The position numbers and the translations under genes were made by a program. Below are positions 22,234-31,016 of a stretch of 31,867 nucleotides of DNA, in pieces. This stretch comes from an uncultured Sutterella sp. (GTDB lineage: Bacteria; Pseudomonadota; Gammaproteobacteria; Burkholderiales; Burkholderiaceae_F). The DNA lies in the NCBI GenBank assembly GCA_905201055.1, contig CAJKMT010000012.1, forward strand, positions 1-31,867. Reading direction: 5' to 3'. The notes below the pieces were generated by a model, which was given only the letters and a program-made list of their open reading frames with translations, was not told the origin of the DNA and made no database searches. Positions within the stretch are counted from its first letter, which is position 1. The number at the start of each line of letters is the position of its first letter.

Positions 22234-23535
22234 ATGAAAACACTGAAGCGGTTCGGATTGGCGCGTCGTATTCTCGCAGGATGGATGCTGCAGACGGTTC
22301 TTATTGTATTGCTGTTTTCTGTGGCCATGCATGAGCCCACAGAACTCATGGAAGACAATCTCGTGGACGATATCCTTAGAGACGAATTGACTATTCTCGT
22401 CAATGAAATTGAAGCTGGCGAAGATTTTGTTTTGCCAAGTTCCATGCAGTTTTACGGCAACGCTCCGCAACTGCCCGCCATCCCTGACAAATACGCTGTT
22501 TATCCGGACGGTTACCAGGAAATCGTCGACTCTGATGATTCCTCTTTTTTATACAAGATAACCGTTAACGGTCACGCATACGTTTTGGTACGAGACCAGT
22601 ATGACTTTGAGCGCAGTGAGCAGATTTTCAAGATTCTGATTGTGACTTGTGCCACACTGATTTTCATTTTTTGCGCCTGTTTCGGCTATTGGTGGATCCG
22701 CAAAAAAATCATGACCCCGATTACCAATCTGTCCTCTGAGGTTCGCCAAATGGCGAAATCTCAACGCTACAGACCGCTTAAAGGCGAAATCACCGATGAT
22801 GAAATCGGTGATCTTGCCAAAACCTGCGATAACACTTTAAGAAGCTTTCACGAGGCACTTGCGCGTGAAAAGCTCTTTACGGCCGATATCAGTCATGAAT
22901 TGCGTACCCCATTGACCGTGATTCAAACAACAGCCGAACTGATGCAGCTTTATCCGTTAACAGATAAACAGGCCAAACAAGTTGAGCGGATTCTTAAGTC
23001 CGCCCAATCAATTGAAGAGATGCTGACAGTCTTTTTACAGATGGCTCGAGGCGGCGCTATTGAGTCTGGCTCTTCAACTGACCGTGTCTATGACATCATC
23101 TGGAATACTGCAAAAAATTGGGAAAAACAGGCTCAGAGCAAACATCTGAATTTAAGTATTCAAAGTCAGGCACCCTGCCCCGGCCACTACTCGCCGATAC
23201 TGCTTGGCACTGTGGTTAATAATCTTCTGAAAAATGCCGTGCTTTATACGCAAACGGGACAGGTTACTGCACGAGAATTAGCTGACGGCTTTGAAATTAT
23301 TGACACGGGAAGCGGCATCCCCAAAGAAATCCAAGAGAAAATTTTTATGCCATTTGTCCGCGGTACTGAGAAAACGCCGGGAAGCGGTATGGGCCTGTCG
23401 ATAGCCAAACGCATTTGTGATCGCTTAGGCTGGAAGATCGAATTGCTGGACGCTGAAAAAGGCACCCATTTCAAAGTGACCCTTATTCCTGGAAATCCTG
23501 TAATGCCGATGGACAAACGAAGCAGTAACGTCTAA
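22234..23535 (+). CDS. Sensor histidine kinase, partner of the OmpR-type regulator
   Basis: A 433-residue membrane kinase. TM1 is at about residues 12-32 and TM2 at about 130-153, enclosing a roughly 95-residue periplasmic sensor that is rich in Asp/Glu (EDNLVDDILRDE, NEIEAGEDF, VDSDDSS). A HAMP-like linker (155-208), a HisKA domain with H221 in DISHELRTPLTV, and an HATPase domain with NLLKNAVLYT, DTGSGIP and GSGMGLSIAKRI follow. The acidic sensor could bind cations or cationic peptides as in PmrB/PhoQ, which fits a lipid A modification target; this is inference. Its AGGTGAG site lies inside the end of the regulator gene, implying coupled translation. Confidence 0.92.
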   Translation: MKTLKRFGLARRILAGWMLQTVLIVLLFSVAMHEPTELMEDNLVDDILRDELTILVNEIEAGEDFVLPSSMQFYGNAPQLPAIPDKYAVYPDGYQEIVDSDDSSFLYKITVNGHAYVLVRDQYDFERSEQIFKILIVTCATLIFIFCACFGYWWIRKKIMTPITNLSSEVRQMAKSQRYRPLKGEITDDEIGDLAKTCDNTLRSFHEALAREKLFTADISHELRTPLTVIQTTAELMQLYPLTDKQAKQVERILKSAQSIEEMLTVFLQMARGGAIESGSSTDRVYDIIWNTAKNWEKQAQSKHLNLSIQSQAPCPGHYSPILLGTVVNNLLKNAVLYTQTGQVTARELADGFEIIDTGSGIPKEIQEKIFMPFVRGTEKTPGSGMGLSIAKRICDRLGWKIELLDAEKGTHFKVTLIPGNPVMPMDKRSSNV

Positions 23536-24621
23536 AAAGTGCGGGCCGAAATAGAAATGGCGAAACTTTTAAGTGCTACTAACTTGAAAAAGTAAAAATA
23601 TTTTTCATTTGTTTTTCAACTAGTTATAAAAATTAAGCAAAAACTTCATCTAAGTTGAATCAGCAAAAAACAAGTAGCGTTAGTAGTCTGGATAGCAGTT
23701 TATAACGATGATAAAACAGGACTAAGTAGACTATTCATCGGGAAAAATTATGCCTAAAAAGCTGTTACATTAACTAAAAAAATTGTTGAGCAGTACTGCA
23801 ATACCCTACCCGTCTCCAGATCTGGTCACCGACTGAACTATCGAACTAATGTGATCTCTCCAATGACATTGTCTATAAATCTAAACAAACGAACTTTTGG
23901 ACCATCGTCCCCAAACCAACGATGAGAGCTGTCATCAATCCAAATAAACTATTCCAAGCGGTGTCTTCACCGTTGTAGAGAGTGAAACTGGAGCGTGGGC
24001 GATTTAGACATAACCCATCACGTTGTAGATATTGCTAGTTGAAAATCTCTGTTGCGCTTTTTAATGTCCTTAATACCCCTACTCTTAAACTCAGCAGGGA
24101 ATTTGTCGCGATGTGCTCTGTCTTTATTTCTATGGGTTAAAAAATTGAAATTTTTGAGTCGAAAAGACCGTAGTTAACGATACAAAGTGGCTATGCTGAT
24201 TGATAACAACATTTATGCCTGAGCCAAATGTAGTGAACCATTATTGAGTTGCTCAAGAACAGGTATTATGAGACTTGACTCCTTTTTATTGCGAAACACG
24301 AAGTACATCCCTTCTTTGGAGAAACGAAAGGAGTCGAAATAGTACGGAAATTTGTCTCAAAATCGCTGAAACAAACCAGTCTCAAAGTCGCTGGTTAGTA
24401 ACACGGCGGGTTTTCTTTTGCTCCAAATATCTACTTCTGATAACTTTTGATACACTGACTCTAGCTGACGACCGAACTTTAGATAACCCAGCACCGGGTG
24501 ATTGTGAGGTAGCGGATTGGTTGGGAGAGGTGGCCGTTGGTGCACTCGGAGCCTTGGCTCCAATCCCGTCAGCTGTAACAGTGAGATTGTTCAAAATAAT
24601 AATTTCAACAGTCTGTTTCCT
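23536..24621. other. Gene-free, stop-rich region
   Basis: No supportable gene. All frames are broken by stops for most of its length, with low GC. A plus-strand frame at 24275-24625 is open for 116 codons but lacks a ribosome binding site and family resemblance. A GC-richer patch (about 24490-24580) contains the small palindrome GGAGCC-TT-GGCTCC (24548-24561). The whole looks like decayed accessory DNA. Confidence 0.5.
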
Positions 24622-25488
24622 TTAATTCTTAGGATCAAGGCACTCAATCCATTTTTGCATAATCCACGGTTGTTGGCACTTCATCGCATCGCAATAATAG
24701 GGTAGAGAGAATATGTTCATATTTCGGATAGCTTGGCAATAGAAACCCTCTCGATGAATTCTTTGATTTAACGCCAACATGCCACCAGAGGCGTCACCGC
24801 ACAAAGCAATAAAATCCGGATTTAAGTTCGTTAATGTTTGCGAAGATATCTCATCAAAATCAATTACCCCTTGCATTGGACTTGATGGCCTGTCATCGGT
24901 AAGCACATTTTTTACGTTTAGCGGAACGATAAACTGACTAAGTTCTGATTGAGCAGAAAGTGCAAAATGGTAAAGTTCATCGGTAAATGGGTGTCGGACT
25001 GATAAGAGAATCAGTGCTTTTCTGATTGGTGTGCATAACCGGTCATTAATCAATCGATATTTTTCATCAAAGAGTTTAATAGCTCTCCGGGCACGGGCTT
25101 GTTCGCCAAACAATTCCCCTGCTCTCTGTAAAATCTCTTGGGGACTGCCGGTAACATCTAGGACCAAGGTTTTAATGCCAATTTCTTGAAGTCCAGTCTT
25201 TAAAACAACCGGATTTAATTCTGGGCGCCCGTTGTCTTCGAGCAGAACATAGTCCATTGATTGCTTTTCCAAAGCTTTTGTCAAAATTCTTCTGTCATTG
25301 AGTACACAAGCCGTACATTCCAAGTGTTTCTCATATGGATGATAGGTGTGCATATTAGGAATATCGGATCCAATTAAGCCTTTGGCATAAATTTTCATCG
25401 ATGACAAAGTCTCAATAGCCGTATCCCCAATGAACACAGCATTTTCATAACGAGGGAACGGGATGTAGAAGTTTGGAATCTGAGACAT
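24622..25488 (-). CDS. TroA-like substrate-binding-fold protein without visible signal peptide
   Basis: Protein of about 288 residues resembling the iron/heme/B12 periplasmic binding proteins of the TroA helical-backbone type: an N-terminal ..VFIGDTAIETLSSM...KGLIGSD segment, LEKQSMDYVLLED, LQEIGIKTLVLDVTGSPQEILQRAGELFGEQARARRAIKLFDE (the long backbone helix) and a second lobe with NLNPDFIALCG. There is no hydrophobic signal sequence at the N-terminus. ATG 25488 has a GGA about 9 bases upstream; an upstream TTG at 25506 is less likely. The start overlaps the end of the ABC gene by 44 bases, so translation is coupled. Either the protein works in the cytoplasm or the true start/leader is not what it seems. 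Confidence 0.65.
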   Translation of the reverse strand: MSQIPNFYIPFPRYENAVFIGDTAIETLSSMKIYAKGLIGSDIPNMHTYHPYEKHLECTACVLNDRRILTKALEKQSMDYVLLEDNGRPELNPVVLKTGLQEIGIKTLVLDVTGSPQEILQRAGELFGEQARARRAIKLFDEKYRLINDRLCTPIRKALILLSVRHPFTDELYHFALSAQSELSQFIVPLNVKNVLTDDRPSSPMQGVIDFDEISSQTLTNLNPDFIALCGDASGGMLALNQRIHREGFYCQAIRNMNIFSLPYYCDAMKCQQPWIMQKWIECLDPKN

Positions 25489-27145
25489 AAAATTGTTCCA
25501 TTTCAAAAATTAAATCGGCTTTGTTTTTTAATTGCTGTTGATGAGTGACCAATATGACCGAAGTCTGAGGCAAATCGGTTTTTATGCAATCGAGCATTTG
25601 TTGGGCAGAGAGATCATCTAAAGCAGACGTGGTTTCGTCCAACAAGAGAACCTTAGGCTTCGCGATCAATGCTCTGGCGAGCATTATCCGTTGCTGCTCT
25701 CCGTTACTGAGTCTGGATGTCCAATCATCGGTCTCGTCAATCTGGTTAAACAAATTAGCTAATCCAACCCGATTGAGAATTTTCTTGGCTAAATCGTTAT
25801 TTAAAGTTTCAGGCAATAACGGATAAGATAAATTGGCCCGTAAGGAGCCATGAAACATATACCCCAATTGAGAAATCCAAAGATAATTTTCCGAAGACCG
25901 GATTTGACCGGTAAAGGACTTATTAAAGCCCGCTATGGTTTTGATCAAAGTGCTTTTTCCACTACCCGATGGACCGCTAAGAATAGCTAGGGTACCTGAT
26001 GGGATGCTCATATGAACATAGGCCAAACATTTTCCAATAATGGGCAATTTAATATCGACAGACAAACCTTCGTTGTTTTTCCAATCGAATTTGGAGTTTA
26101 TTTCTTCTACCCTTTGCTCAACATCGTGCATGCGATTTTGCAATTGATTTAGACGTTCGTAAACAGCAACCAAACGCGCTAATTCCGGATAAGACATGGC
26201 AATCCAGGACAGGGAACGGGCAACATCGACAAAGGCACTTCGAATTTGCATCAATCCGCCTAACTGGATGACGCCGGTGAATAAACTGGGTAAAGAGAAA
26301 AAAATCGGAGTCAGATGTGTTACCTGACCTACGCCTACGGAGAAGAAGTCTAAGTCTCTGCGTTTTTTAACCAACGATATCAAGACATTCAATAAGACGG
26401 TAAAACGATGCTGTAACTGTGCGCAGTCAGCCTCTGCCGCCCGGGCTCCGGCTACAGCTTGGGCAAAACGTCGTTTTTCAAGCAAAGCCGCTCTGAAGTC
26501 TGCCTCTCGTCTTTGACCTTCATAATTTAGATTTTTAAGTTTTCGGCCAATTAAGTGCGTAAAAAGCGTTTCCAATGCTGTATAAACCAGACACACCCAA
26601 AACATATAGCCGGGAATTTTGTAGCCGAACACAGAAATAGATCCGGAAAGATTCCATAAGATGACCGAAAAACTGCCGATTGTCAGCAGAGCATTAAATA
26701 AACTGATTGCTAATGACAATGACAAATTGATTAGTTCTTTAATATCTTCTGCAATACGTTGATCAGGATTATCCGGTTCAGTCCTTGATTGTTGAAGGTG
26801 GTAGATCGTTCCTTCTTTTGAAAGCCAGTTCTTAAGAAAAATAGCCGTAAGATCACGTCTAGCAGCCAATGCCAGACGATTTTGAGCATAGTTGGCGGTT
26901 ACCAGAACAACAATAATCGTCGCACACAGCCAAATAAAATCGAAAAGTGCCCGATAAATCGCCTCTTTGTCAACTACCTGCAGAGCATTGTAAAAACGAC
27001 CGTTCCAGTTATTGAGTTCAATAGCTAAGTTAATGTTGAAAACATATGCACCGATTACGAAACACAATAATGCCCATAATCGCCATTGTTTCCGATTAAA
27101 AAAGCAATGAATCAGGAGCGATTTAAGACCGAAAGACAATTGCAA
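25445..27145 (-). CDS. ABC transporter, BacA/SbmA/YddA-type membrane domain fused to ATPase
   Basis: A 566-residue half-transporter. The N-terminal ~330 residues carry about six helices of the SbmA_BacA/ABC_membrane_2 class: IELNNWNGRFYNALQ, the family-typical RTEPDNPDQRIAEDI at 121-135, and GVIQLGGLMQIRSAFVDVARSLSW. The ATPase has Walker A GPSGSGKST 391-399, a variant signature LSNGEQQR 479-486, Walker B VLLLDE 499-504 and H535. Relatives include E. coli YddA and mycobacterial Rv1819c, an exporter-fold protein that imports B12 and other hydrophilic compounds. The start is TTG with a weak site. Position between a Fur-controlled TonB receptor and a binding-protein gene suggests import of the chelate taken up by the receptor; this is inference. 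Confidence 0.85.
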   Translation of the reverse strand: MQLSFGLKSLLIHCFFNRKQWRLWALLCFVIGAYVFNINLAIELNNWNGRFYNALQVVDKEAIYRALFDFIWLCATIIVVLVTANYAQNRLALAARRDLTAIFLKNWLSKEGTIYHLQQSRTEPDNPDQRIAEDIKELINLSLSLAISLFNALLTIGSFSVILWNLSGSISVFGYKIPGYMFWVCLVYTALETLFTHLIGRKLKNLNYEGQRREADFRAALLEKRRFAQAVAGARAAEADCAQLQHRFTVLLNVLISLVKKRRDLDFFSVGVGQVTHLTPIFFSLPSLFTGVIQLGGLMQIRSAFVDVARSLSWIAMSYPELARLVAVYERLNQLQNRMHDVEQRVEEINSKFDWKNNEGLSVDIKLPIIGKCLAYVHMSIPSGTLAILSGPSGSGKSTLIKTIAGFNKSFTGQIRSSENYLWISQLGYMFHGSLRANLSYPLLPETLNNDLAKKILNRVGLANLFNQIDETDDWTSRLSNGEQQRIMLARALIAKPKVLLLDETTSALDDLSAQQMLDCIKTDLPQTSVILVTHQQQLKNKADLIFEMEQFYVSDSKLLHPVPSL

Positions 27146-27173
27146 ACAACCCGATCGTTAAACAGAAAGATGA

Positions 27174-27202
27174 GGGAAAACTATCTGAAAAGAAAGTTTC
27201 CC
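27174..27202 (-). terminator. Hairpin between TonB receptor and ABC genes
   Basis: GGGAAA(A)CT 27174-27182 pairs with AGTTTCCC 27195-27202. On the minus strand it is followed by TCATCTTTCTGTTT. It may partly terminate or stabilise the receptor mRNA, lowering expression of the downstream ABC genes. Confidence 0.4.
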
Positions 27203-27214
27203 CCGATTTTGAAA

Positions 27215-29323
27215 TTAGAATGTAGCGGAAATCCAAGTACGATAAGTACGAGAATAACCATAACCGCCGTTCAAATATCTGTATTTCTTATTGCCGATAT
27301 TATCCACAGCGAAGTTAATGGCAATATCCGCGAAACCGGGAATTTCAGGAGTCCAGGAAGCACCAATGGAGTGCGATGCAAAACCAGCATAGTCCTTATA
27401 TTCTCCGGAGCCATAGACAGTTTCTTCACTGCTCTTACCACCCTTGTAAGCACGCAAACGGTACCATGCATTTAAATCCCAAGGATGATACGTATATCCC
27501 GCTCTGAAAGCGGCTTGTTGAGGAGTGATGCCTGCGATTTTTTCTCCTGTATCCTCATCCTCTGCATGCAAATAACCATAAGAGGCATGGAAGTCAAAGT
27601 TTCCGATCAAATAATCGGCCGATAGTTCAAAACCTTTTTTGAGAGCGGAACCCACATTGTCAATGGAGTAGTAGAGAATCATATCTCCACCCGGCGTCAT
27701 TTCCATATCACCGGTCAAGCCTGCCACAATGAGATTTTTGATCTTATCGCGAAAAACACTTGCTCTGAAGCTCAACTTATCTTCTTGAGCAAATACATTT
27801 TTAAAATCGCCATTCACACCCAATTCAAGATTCAATGACTCTTCTGGTTTGACGTTCGAATTAGGCAATACCACAGAGTACATGCCGTAATCGGCATAAT
27901 CCATGGCTGTATACAATTCATCCAGGAACGGCGGACGATAACCTGTCTGTGCGGAGAAATAAACGGATAATTCATCTGTCGGCGTGACCGTAAATGTGAT
28001 CCCCGGCGTAACCTTGGAGTCTGTCTGTCCTTCTAATCCGTACTTGTCTTTTTGACCGCTCTTGGGGGTACGATCATAATAAGAGAATCGTACAACAGGC
28101 GTGATCGTTAAATAATCATTGAGTGAATATTCATCCTGAATAAATACCCCGGCATCCAGTCCTTCAGAATCCGGACGGCTTTCATCCGAGAGACCAGAGG
28201 CATTTTTTGAATGCTGTTTTGTTTGGGAAACATCAAAACCATAGGTTAAGACGTGTGTTCCGCCCAACTCAAAAATGGATGTGTTCTGCACATTACCGCT
28301 ATAGGACTCAAATTCATCGCTAAAGTAGGCTTCCGGATTGTATGTGCGGTTATCGTAAGAGTTGTCCATCTTGGAGTATTGCAGATTGACTTTAAGGTCA
28401 ATCCAATCCCCGTTTCGATAATCCCAAGAGCCCGTTACCCGATGCTGTTTAAGCTCATAAAACATCCGGTCATTGGCCGGACCGGACCATTGTTGAGGTT
28501 TATCGTACGAGTACCCAAAGGTAAAACGGTTATCTTGACTAGGTGAAACAGTTAATTTAGCCATGACAGCGTCATATTGGGAATCTCTTTCGGTAGCTGA
28601 GCGTCTACCAGTATTTGATAATGAAATCTTAGAACCGTCACGTCTTGAGTAACCAATAACGGCATCGTAGATACCATGCTGACCGTAAACAAAAGCGGAT
28701 CGATTCCATTCCCGCGATGCGCTGTTATAGCCGGTTTTGAGCTTGGCGCCATAGGATTGACCCGGTTTTAACAAGTCTTGTGCTGTTTTTGTTGTGACCG
28801 ACAAGGTCCCGCCAATACCGCCGTTGCCGTACAAGGAACTGCCGCCCCCTCTTCTCACTTCAACCTGTTTAACCATTTCTGGATCTACGAAAATAAAGGC
28901 GGGACGATTACCGCTCATCGTGTAGTTATCTTGTCGAACTCCATCAATCAAGTAAGTAATCTGGTCTCTATCCGATCCGCGGATTGAAATACTGGAGTAC
29001 ACCGGACTTTCCGGGGAAACCACATCAACATTAGGGATGTCAAGCAAAGACTCCGCTATCGTACTGATGCCCTCTCTATCCATCGTCTCAGAGGTGACCA
29101 CTTCCACGGAAGAAGGCGCTTCGTTTAGCGTTTTCGCTGTGCGAGTGGCCACTACCACGACAGGCTCTGCACGATACTTATCAGATTGCTTTTCAACTTC
29201 CGAAGATTCTTGCGCTTGAATCTGAGCGCTAAAACCCACCAATGGAATGACTGCTGACAGTGCCAGCACTAAAGTTTTCCGCTTAGGAAACCGTTTGGGA
29301 GACGAAGATTTTTGCGTTGACAT
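27215..29323 (-). CDS. TonB-dependent outer-membrane receptor (iron/heme-type)
   Basis: A 702-residue outer-membrane gated channel. A signal peptide spans about 1-37 (basic RFPKRK, hydrophobic core, IQA before QESS). A TonB-box-like EPVVVVATRT is followed by the plug (NEAPSSVEVVTSETMD, SISIRGSDRDQITYLIDGVRQD, VEVRRGGGSSLYGNGGIGGTLSVTTK), and then a beta-barrel with YRPPFLDELY and NSNVKPEESLNLELGVNG (the FRAP/NPNL-like blocks of heme/hemoglobin-type receptors), ending in a terminal Phe. The ligand could be heme, a siderophore or another chelate. An AGGGA site precedes the ATG, and a near-consensus promoter with a Fur box stands directly upstream. Confidence 0.92.
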   Translation of the reverse strand: MSTQKSSSPKRFPKRKTLVLALSAVIPLVGFSAQIQAQESSEVEKQSDKYRAEPVVVVATRTAKTLNEAPSSVEVVTSETMDREGISTIAESLLDIPNVDVVSPESPVYSSISIRGSDRDQITYLIDGVRQDNYTMSGNRPAFIFVDPEMVKQVEVRRGGGSSLYGNGGIGGTLSVTTKTAQDLLKPGQSYGAKLKTGYNSASREWNRSAFVYGQHGIYDAVIGYSRRDGSKISLSNTGRRSATERDSQYDAVMAKLTVSPSQDNRFTFGYSYDKPQQWSGPANDRMFYELKQHRVTGSWDYRNGDWIDLKVNLQYSKMDNSYDNRTYNPEAYFSDEFESYSGNVQNTSIFELGGTHVLTYGFDVSQTKQHSKNASGLSDESRPDSEGLDAGVFIQDEYSLNDYLTITPVVRFSYYDRTPKSGQKDKYGLEGQTDSKVTPGITFTVTPTDELSVYFSAQTGYRPPFLDELYTAMDYADYGMYSVVLPNSNVKPEESLNLELGVNGDFKNVFAQEDKLSFRASVFRDKIKNLIVAGLTGDMEMTPGGDMILYYSIDNVGSALKKGFELSADYLIGNFDFHASYGYLHAEDEDTGEKIAGITPQQAAFRAGYTYHPWDLNAWYRLRAYKGGKSSEETVYGSGEYKDYAGFASHSIGASWTPEIPGFADIAINFAVDNIGNKKYRYLNGGYGYSRTYRTWISATF

Positions 29324-29339
29324 TTGCTTTCCCTATAAT

Positions 29340-29358
29340 GAGAATGAGAATCGTTATT
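29340..29358 (-). promoter_or_regulatory. Fur box upstream of the TonB receptor operon
   Basis: GAGAATGAGAATCGTTATT matches the 19-bp Fur consensus (GATAATGATAATCATTATC) at 15 of 19 positions. It sits directly downstream of the -10 element, over the expected start of transcription, where Fur bound to iron would block the promoter. Confidence 0.85.
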
Positions 29359-29362
29359 GCGA

Positions 29363-29390
29363 ATTGTAACTTAATTCTATCTTTTGTAAA
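29363..29390 (-). promoter_or_regulatory. Sigma-70 promoter of the TonB receptor operon
   Basis: On the minus strand TTTACA (29390-29385) and TACAAT (29368-29363) stand 16 bases apart, each one base off consensus. The Fur box follows within 5 bases. Confidence 0.75.
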
Positions 29391-29497
29391 GAAAAAGTTA
29401 CAGGGGTGATGCATACGCCAGCCCGCGAATTATCTCTTGTTCGTTATTTTGATAAGCACTCAACAGCGAAATCCGCGTTATTGAATCGGACTACCCA

Positions 29498-30817
29498 CTA
29501 CGGTTTCGTCGCAGACTTTTTCCCGGTTTGCATCTCTTCGTTGGCTTGAGCCTTGCTAATGATGTTGTAGGCCAATTTCGACAGCACCGTTCGTCCGGCC
29601 AAGTAATCCGCATTGCGACAATGCATTCGATCTTGATTAAAGGTGACATCCAACACCCAGTGCAGAATGTTTTCGATGGCCCAATGACTTCTTATGGTCT
29701 TTAGTAGCAATTGAGCAATGTATTGCTCATCAAAATGCAACGACGAAATGAAATAGCGCTCATCGTAGCGGATCTCGCCTGTGTTTTTAATTACCGTTTC
29801 TGTCGCTAACTTGATCATGCAACCATCATCAAGGCCCGGCCACTTCTTCAAAACGTCCTGATATATCGGCCCATCCATTAATGAGCCGGGTAGAACCTGG
29901 ATGCGACGGGTTTCAATGCGACAGTGATCGCTATCGAGGGTTTGATTGTCTTTGATGAGCTGTGACGGTTCTGTTCTAAACCATGCCTTGACAAGATCGA
30001 ACAATGCCTGTTGATTATCTTTGACCGCCACACAATAATCAGCCCCCTTTTGCACGATTTTTTGCACCAACTTCGTTTGTGTATTCAGGGCGTCACAAGT
30101 CACTACGGTGCCTTTAATATCCAAAGAATCGATCAAGTCGGCCGCATGGGTGATCTCATTTTCCTTTTCTCCGATCACTCTTTGTTCCAGACAAAGTTGA
30201 TCATCGGAGTCATAAACGTTTAAAACGTATTGACCGCGGGGTTGAAGCAGCGTTTTAGACGCTTTAACCGATTGCCCGTCAAGCGAGACAACACGATGTT
30301 TAATGGGGTTGAGCAACTGCTCGGTAAATCGTTTAATCAATTGCTCGGATTGTTGTTTACCAATTAACTTAATCAACCGTCTGACCGTGTCATGAGAGAT
30401 GTCCCGATCGGGAAAATCATCAAAATATTTTTTCAAAACCGCTCGGTTGCTGGCCCAGTATTGAGCGATTTGATAGCAAGAAGTGTAGCCGGCCATGGCG
30501 ACTAACACAACAACCAGCAGGGTTAAATCCAAGGGATAGACGACATAGAGAGGGTTGCGGGAATCCTTGAGCTCAGCCAGAGCTTCAGGGATGCTTTTCT
30601 TTTTACGCCCCTGCCCCGATTCGGTAGGAATCATCTTGTTGAGATCGGTTTCACCAGGAGGGAGTTTGCCGACCAAACGGGAGCGGATCTTACGGCTGTT
30701 TTTAATTTTGGGATCGTAAACGCTGGTGACTTCCAAGACGTAGTACCAACCATTTTTCTGCTTGGAACGAACCAAGCTGACGTGTTCTTTAGGATTTTCA
30801 GAACGTGGACGGGACAT
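29498..30817 (-). CDS. ISAs1-type DDE transposase
   Basis: A 439-residue transposase. The DDE triad is visible as D180 (VVSLDGQSVKAS), D242 (VVTCDALNTQ) and E382 (SHWAIENILHWVLDVTFNQD), the last block being the ISAs1 hallmark. The N-terminal ~60 residues (GWYYVLEVTSVYDPKIKNSRKIRSRLVGKLPPGE) resemble the head of IS1634-type transposases rather than most ISAs1 proteins, making it a longer variant. The frame is intact. It sits between the Fur-controlled operon and an unrecognised gene. I found no convincing terminal inverted repeats or target duplication, so the element's ends are unknown. Confidence 0.88.
   Translation of the reverse strand: MSRPRSENPKEHVSLVRSKQKNGWYYVLEVTSVYDPKIKNSRKIRSRLVGKLPPGETDLNKMIPTESGQGRKKKSIPEALAELKDSRNPLYVVYPLDLTLLVVVLVAMAGYTSCYQIAQYWASNRAVLKKYFDDFPDRDISHDTVRRLIKLIGKQQSEQLIKRFTEQLLNPIKHRVVSLDGQSVKASKTLLQPRGQYVLNVYDSDDQLCLEQRVIGEKENEITHAADLIDSLDIKGTVVTCDALNTQTKLVQKIVQKGADYCVAVKDNQQALFDLVKAWFRTEPSQLIKDNQTLDSDHCRIETRRIQVLPGSLMDGPIYQDVLKKWPGLDDGCMIKLATETVIKNTGEIRYDERYFISSLHFDEQYIAQLLLKTIRSHWAIENILHWVLDVTFNQDRMHCRNADYLAGRTVLSKLAYNIISKAQANEEMQTGKKSATKP
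29498..30817 (-). mobile_element. Insertion sequence, ISAs1-like (ends unresolved)
   Basis: Only the transposase gene defines it. Flanks 29400-29497 and 30818-30954 show no clear inverted repeats beyond a 9-base TTATTTTGA/TCAAAATAA pair that could be chance. Confidence 0.6.
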
Positions 30818-30954
30818 AATAGAACTTCGAATCGTGAACCTTTGAAATAATTACGAGATGGATCACGATATAAAGAAGAAAAAACATCGAATTTTTTCAA
30901 AATAATCAAAAAGATCCAATGTCTTTACCTGACTTCCCGTTTCACTAGTTCCAT

Positions 30955-30989
30955 GAGGACTTGATTCACGTCAAGTCCTCTCTCTTTTC
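30955..30989 (+). terminator. Orphan plus-strand terminator next to the IS
   Basis: A perfect 10-bp stem GAGGACTTGA (30955-30964) with TCAAGTCCTC (30971-30980), then TCTCTTTTC. No plus-strand gene now ends here; the gene it served may have been displaced by the insertion. Confidence 0.75.
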
Positions 30990-31016
30990 AAAAAAATCCT
31001 CTTTATTTTCAATACA

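Noticed and set aside
24490..24580. tRNA-like or tmRNA-3'-end-like stretch (GGCTCCAATCCCGTCAGCT)
   Set aside because: It resembles a T-arm locally, but no acceptor stem, D-arm and anticodon arm can be assembled and no CCA-type end follows.
24275..24625. A 116-codon plus-strand frame as a gene
   Set aside because: No ribosome binding site, odd composition, no family resemblance, and it overlaps the end of the minus-strand operon; probably chance.
29444..30905. TTATTTTGA / TCAAAATAA as IS terminal inverted repeats
   Set aside because: Only nine AT-rich bases, no flanking target duplication, and not at the usual distance or sequence for the family.
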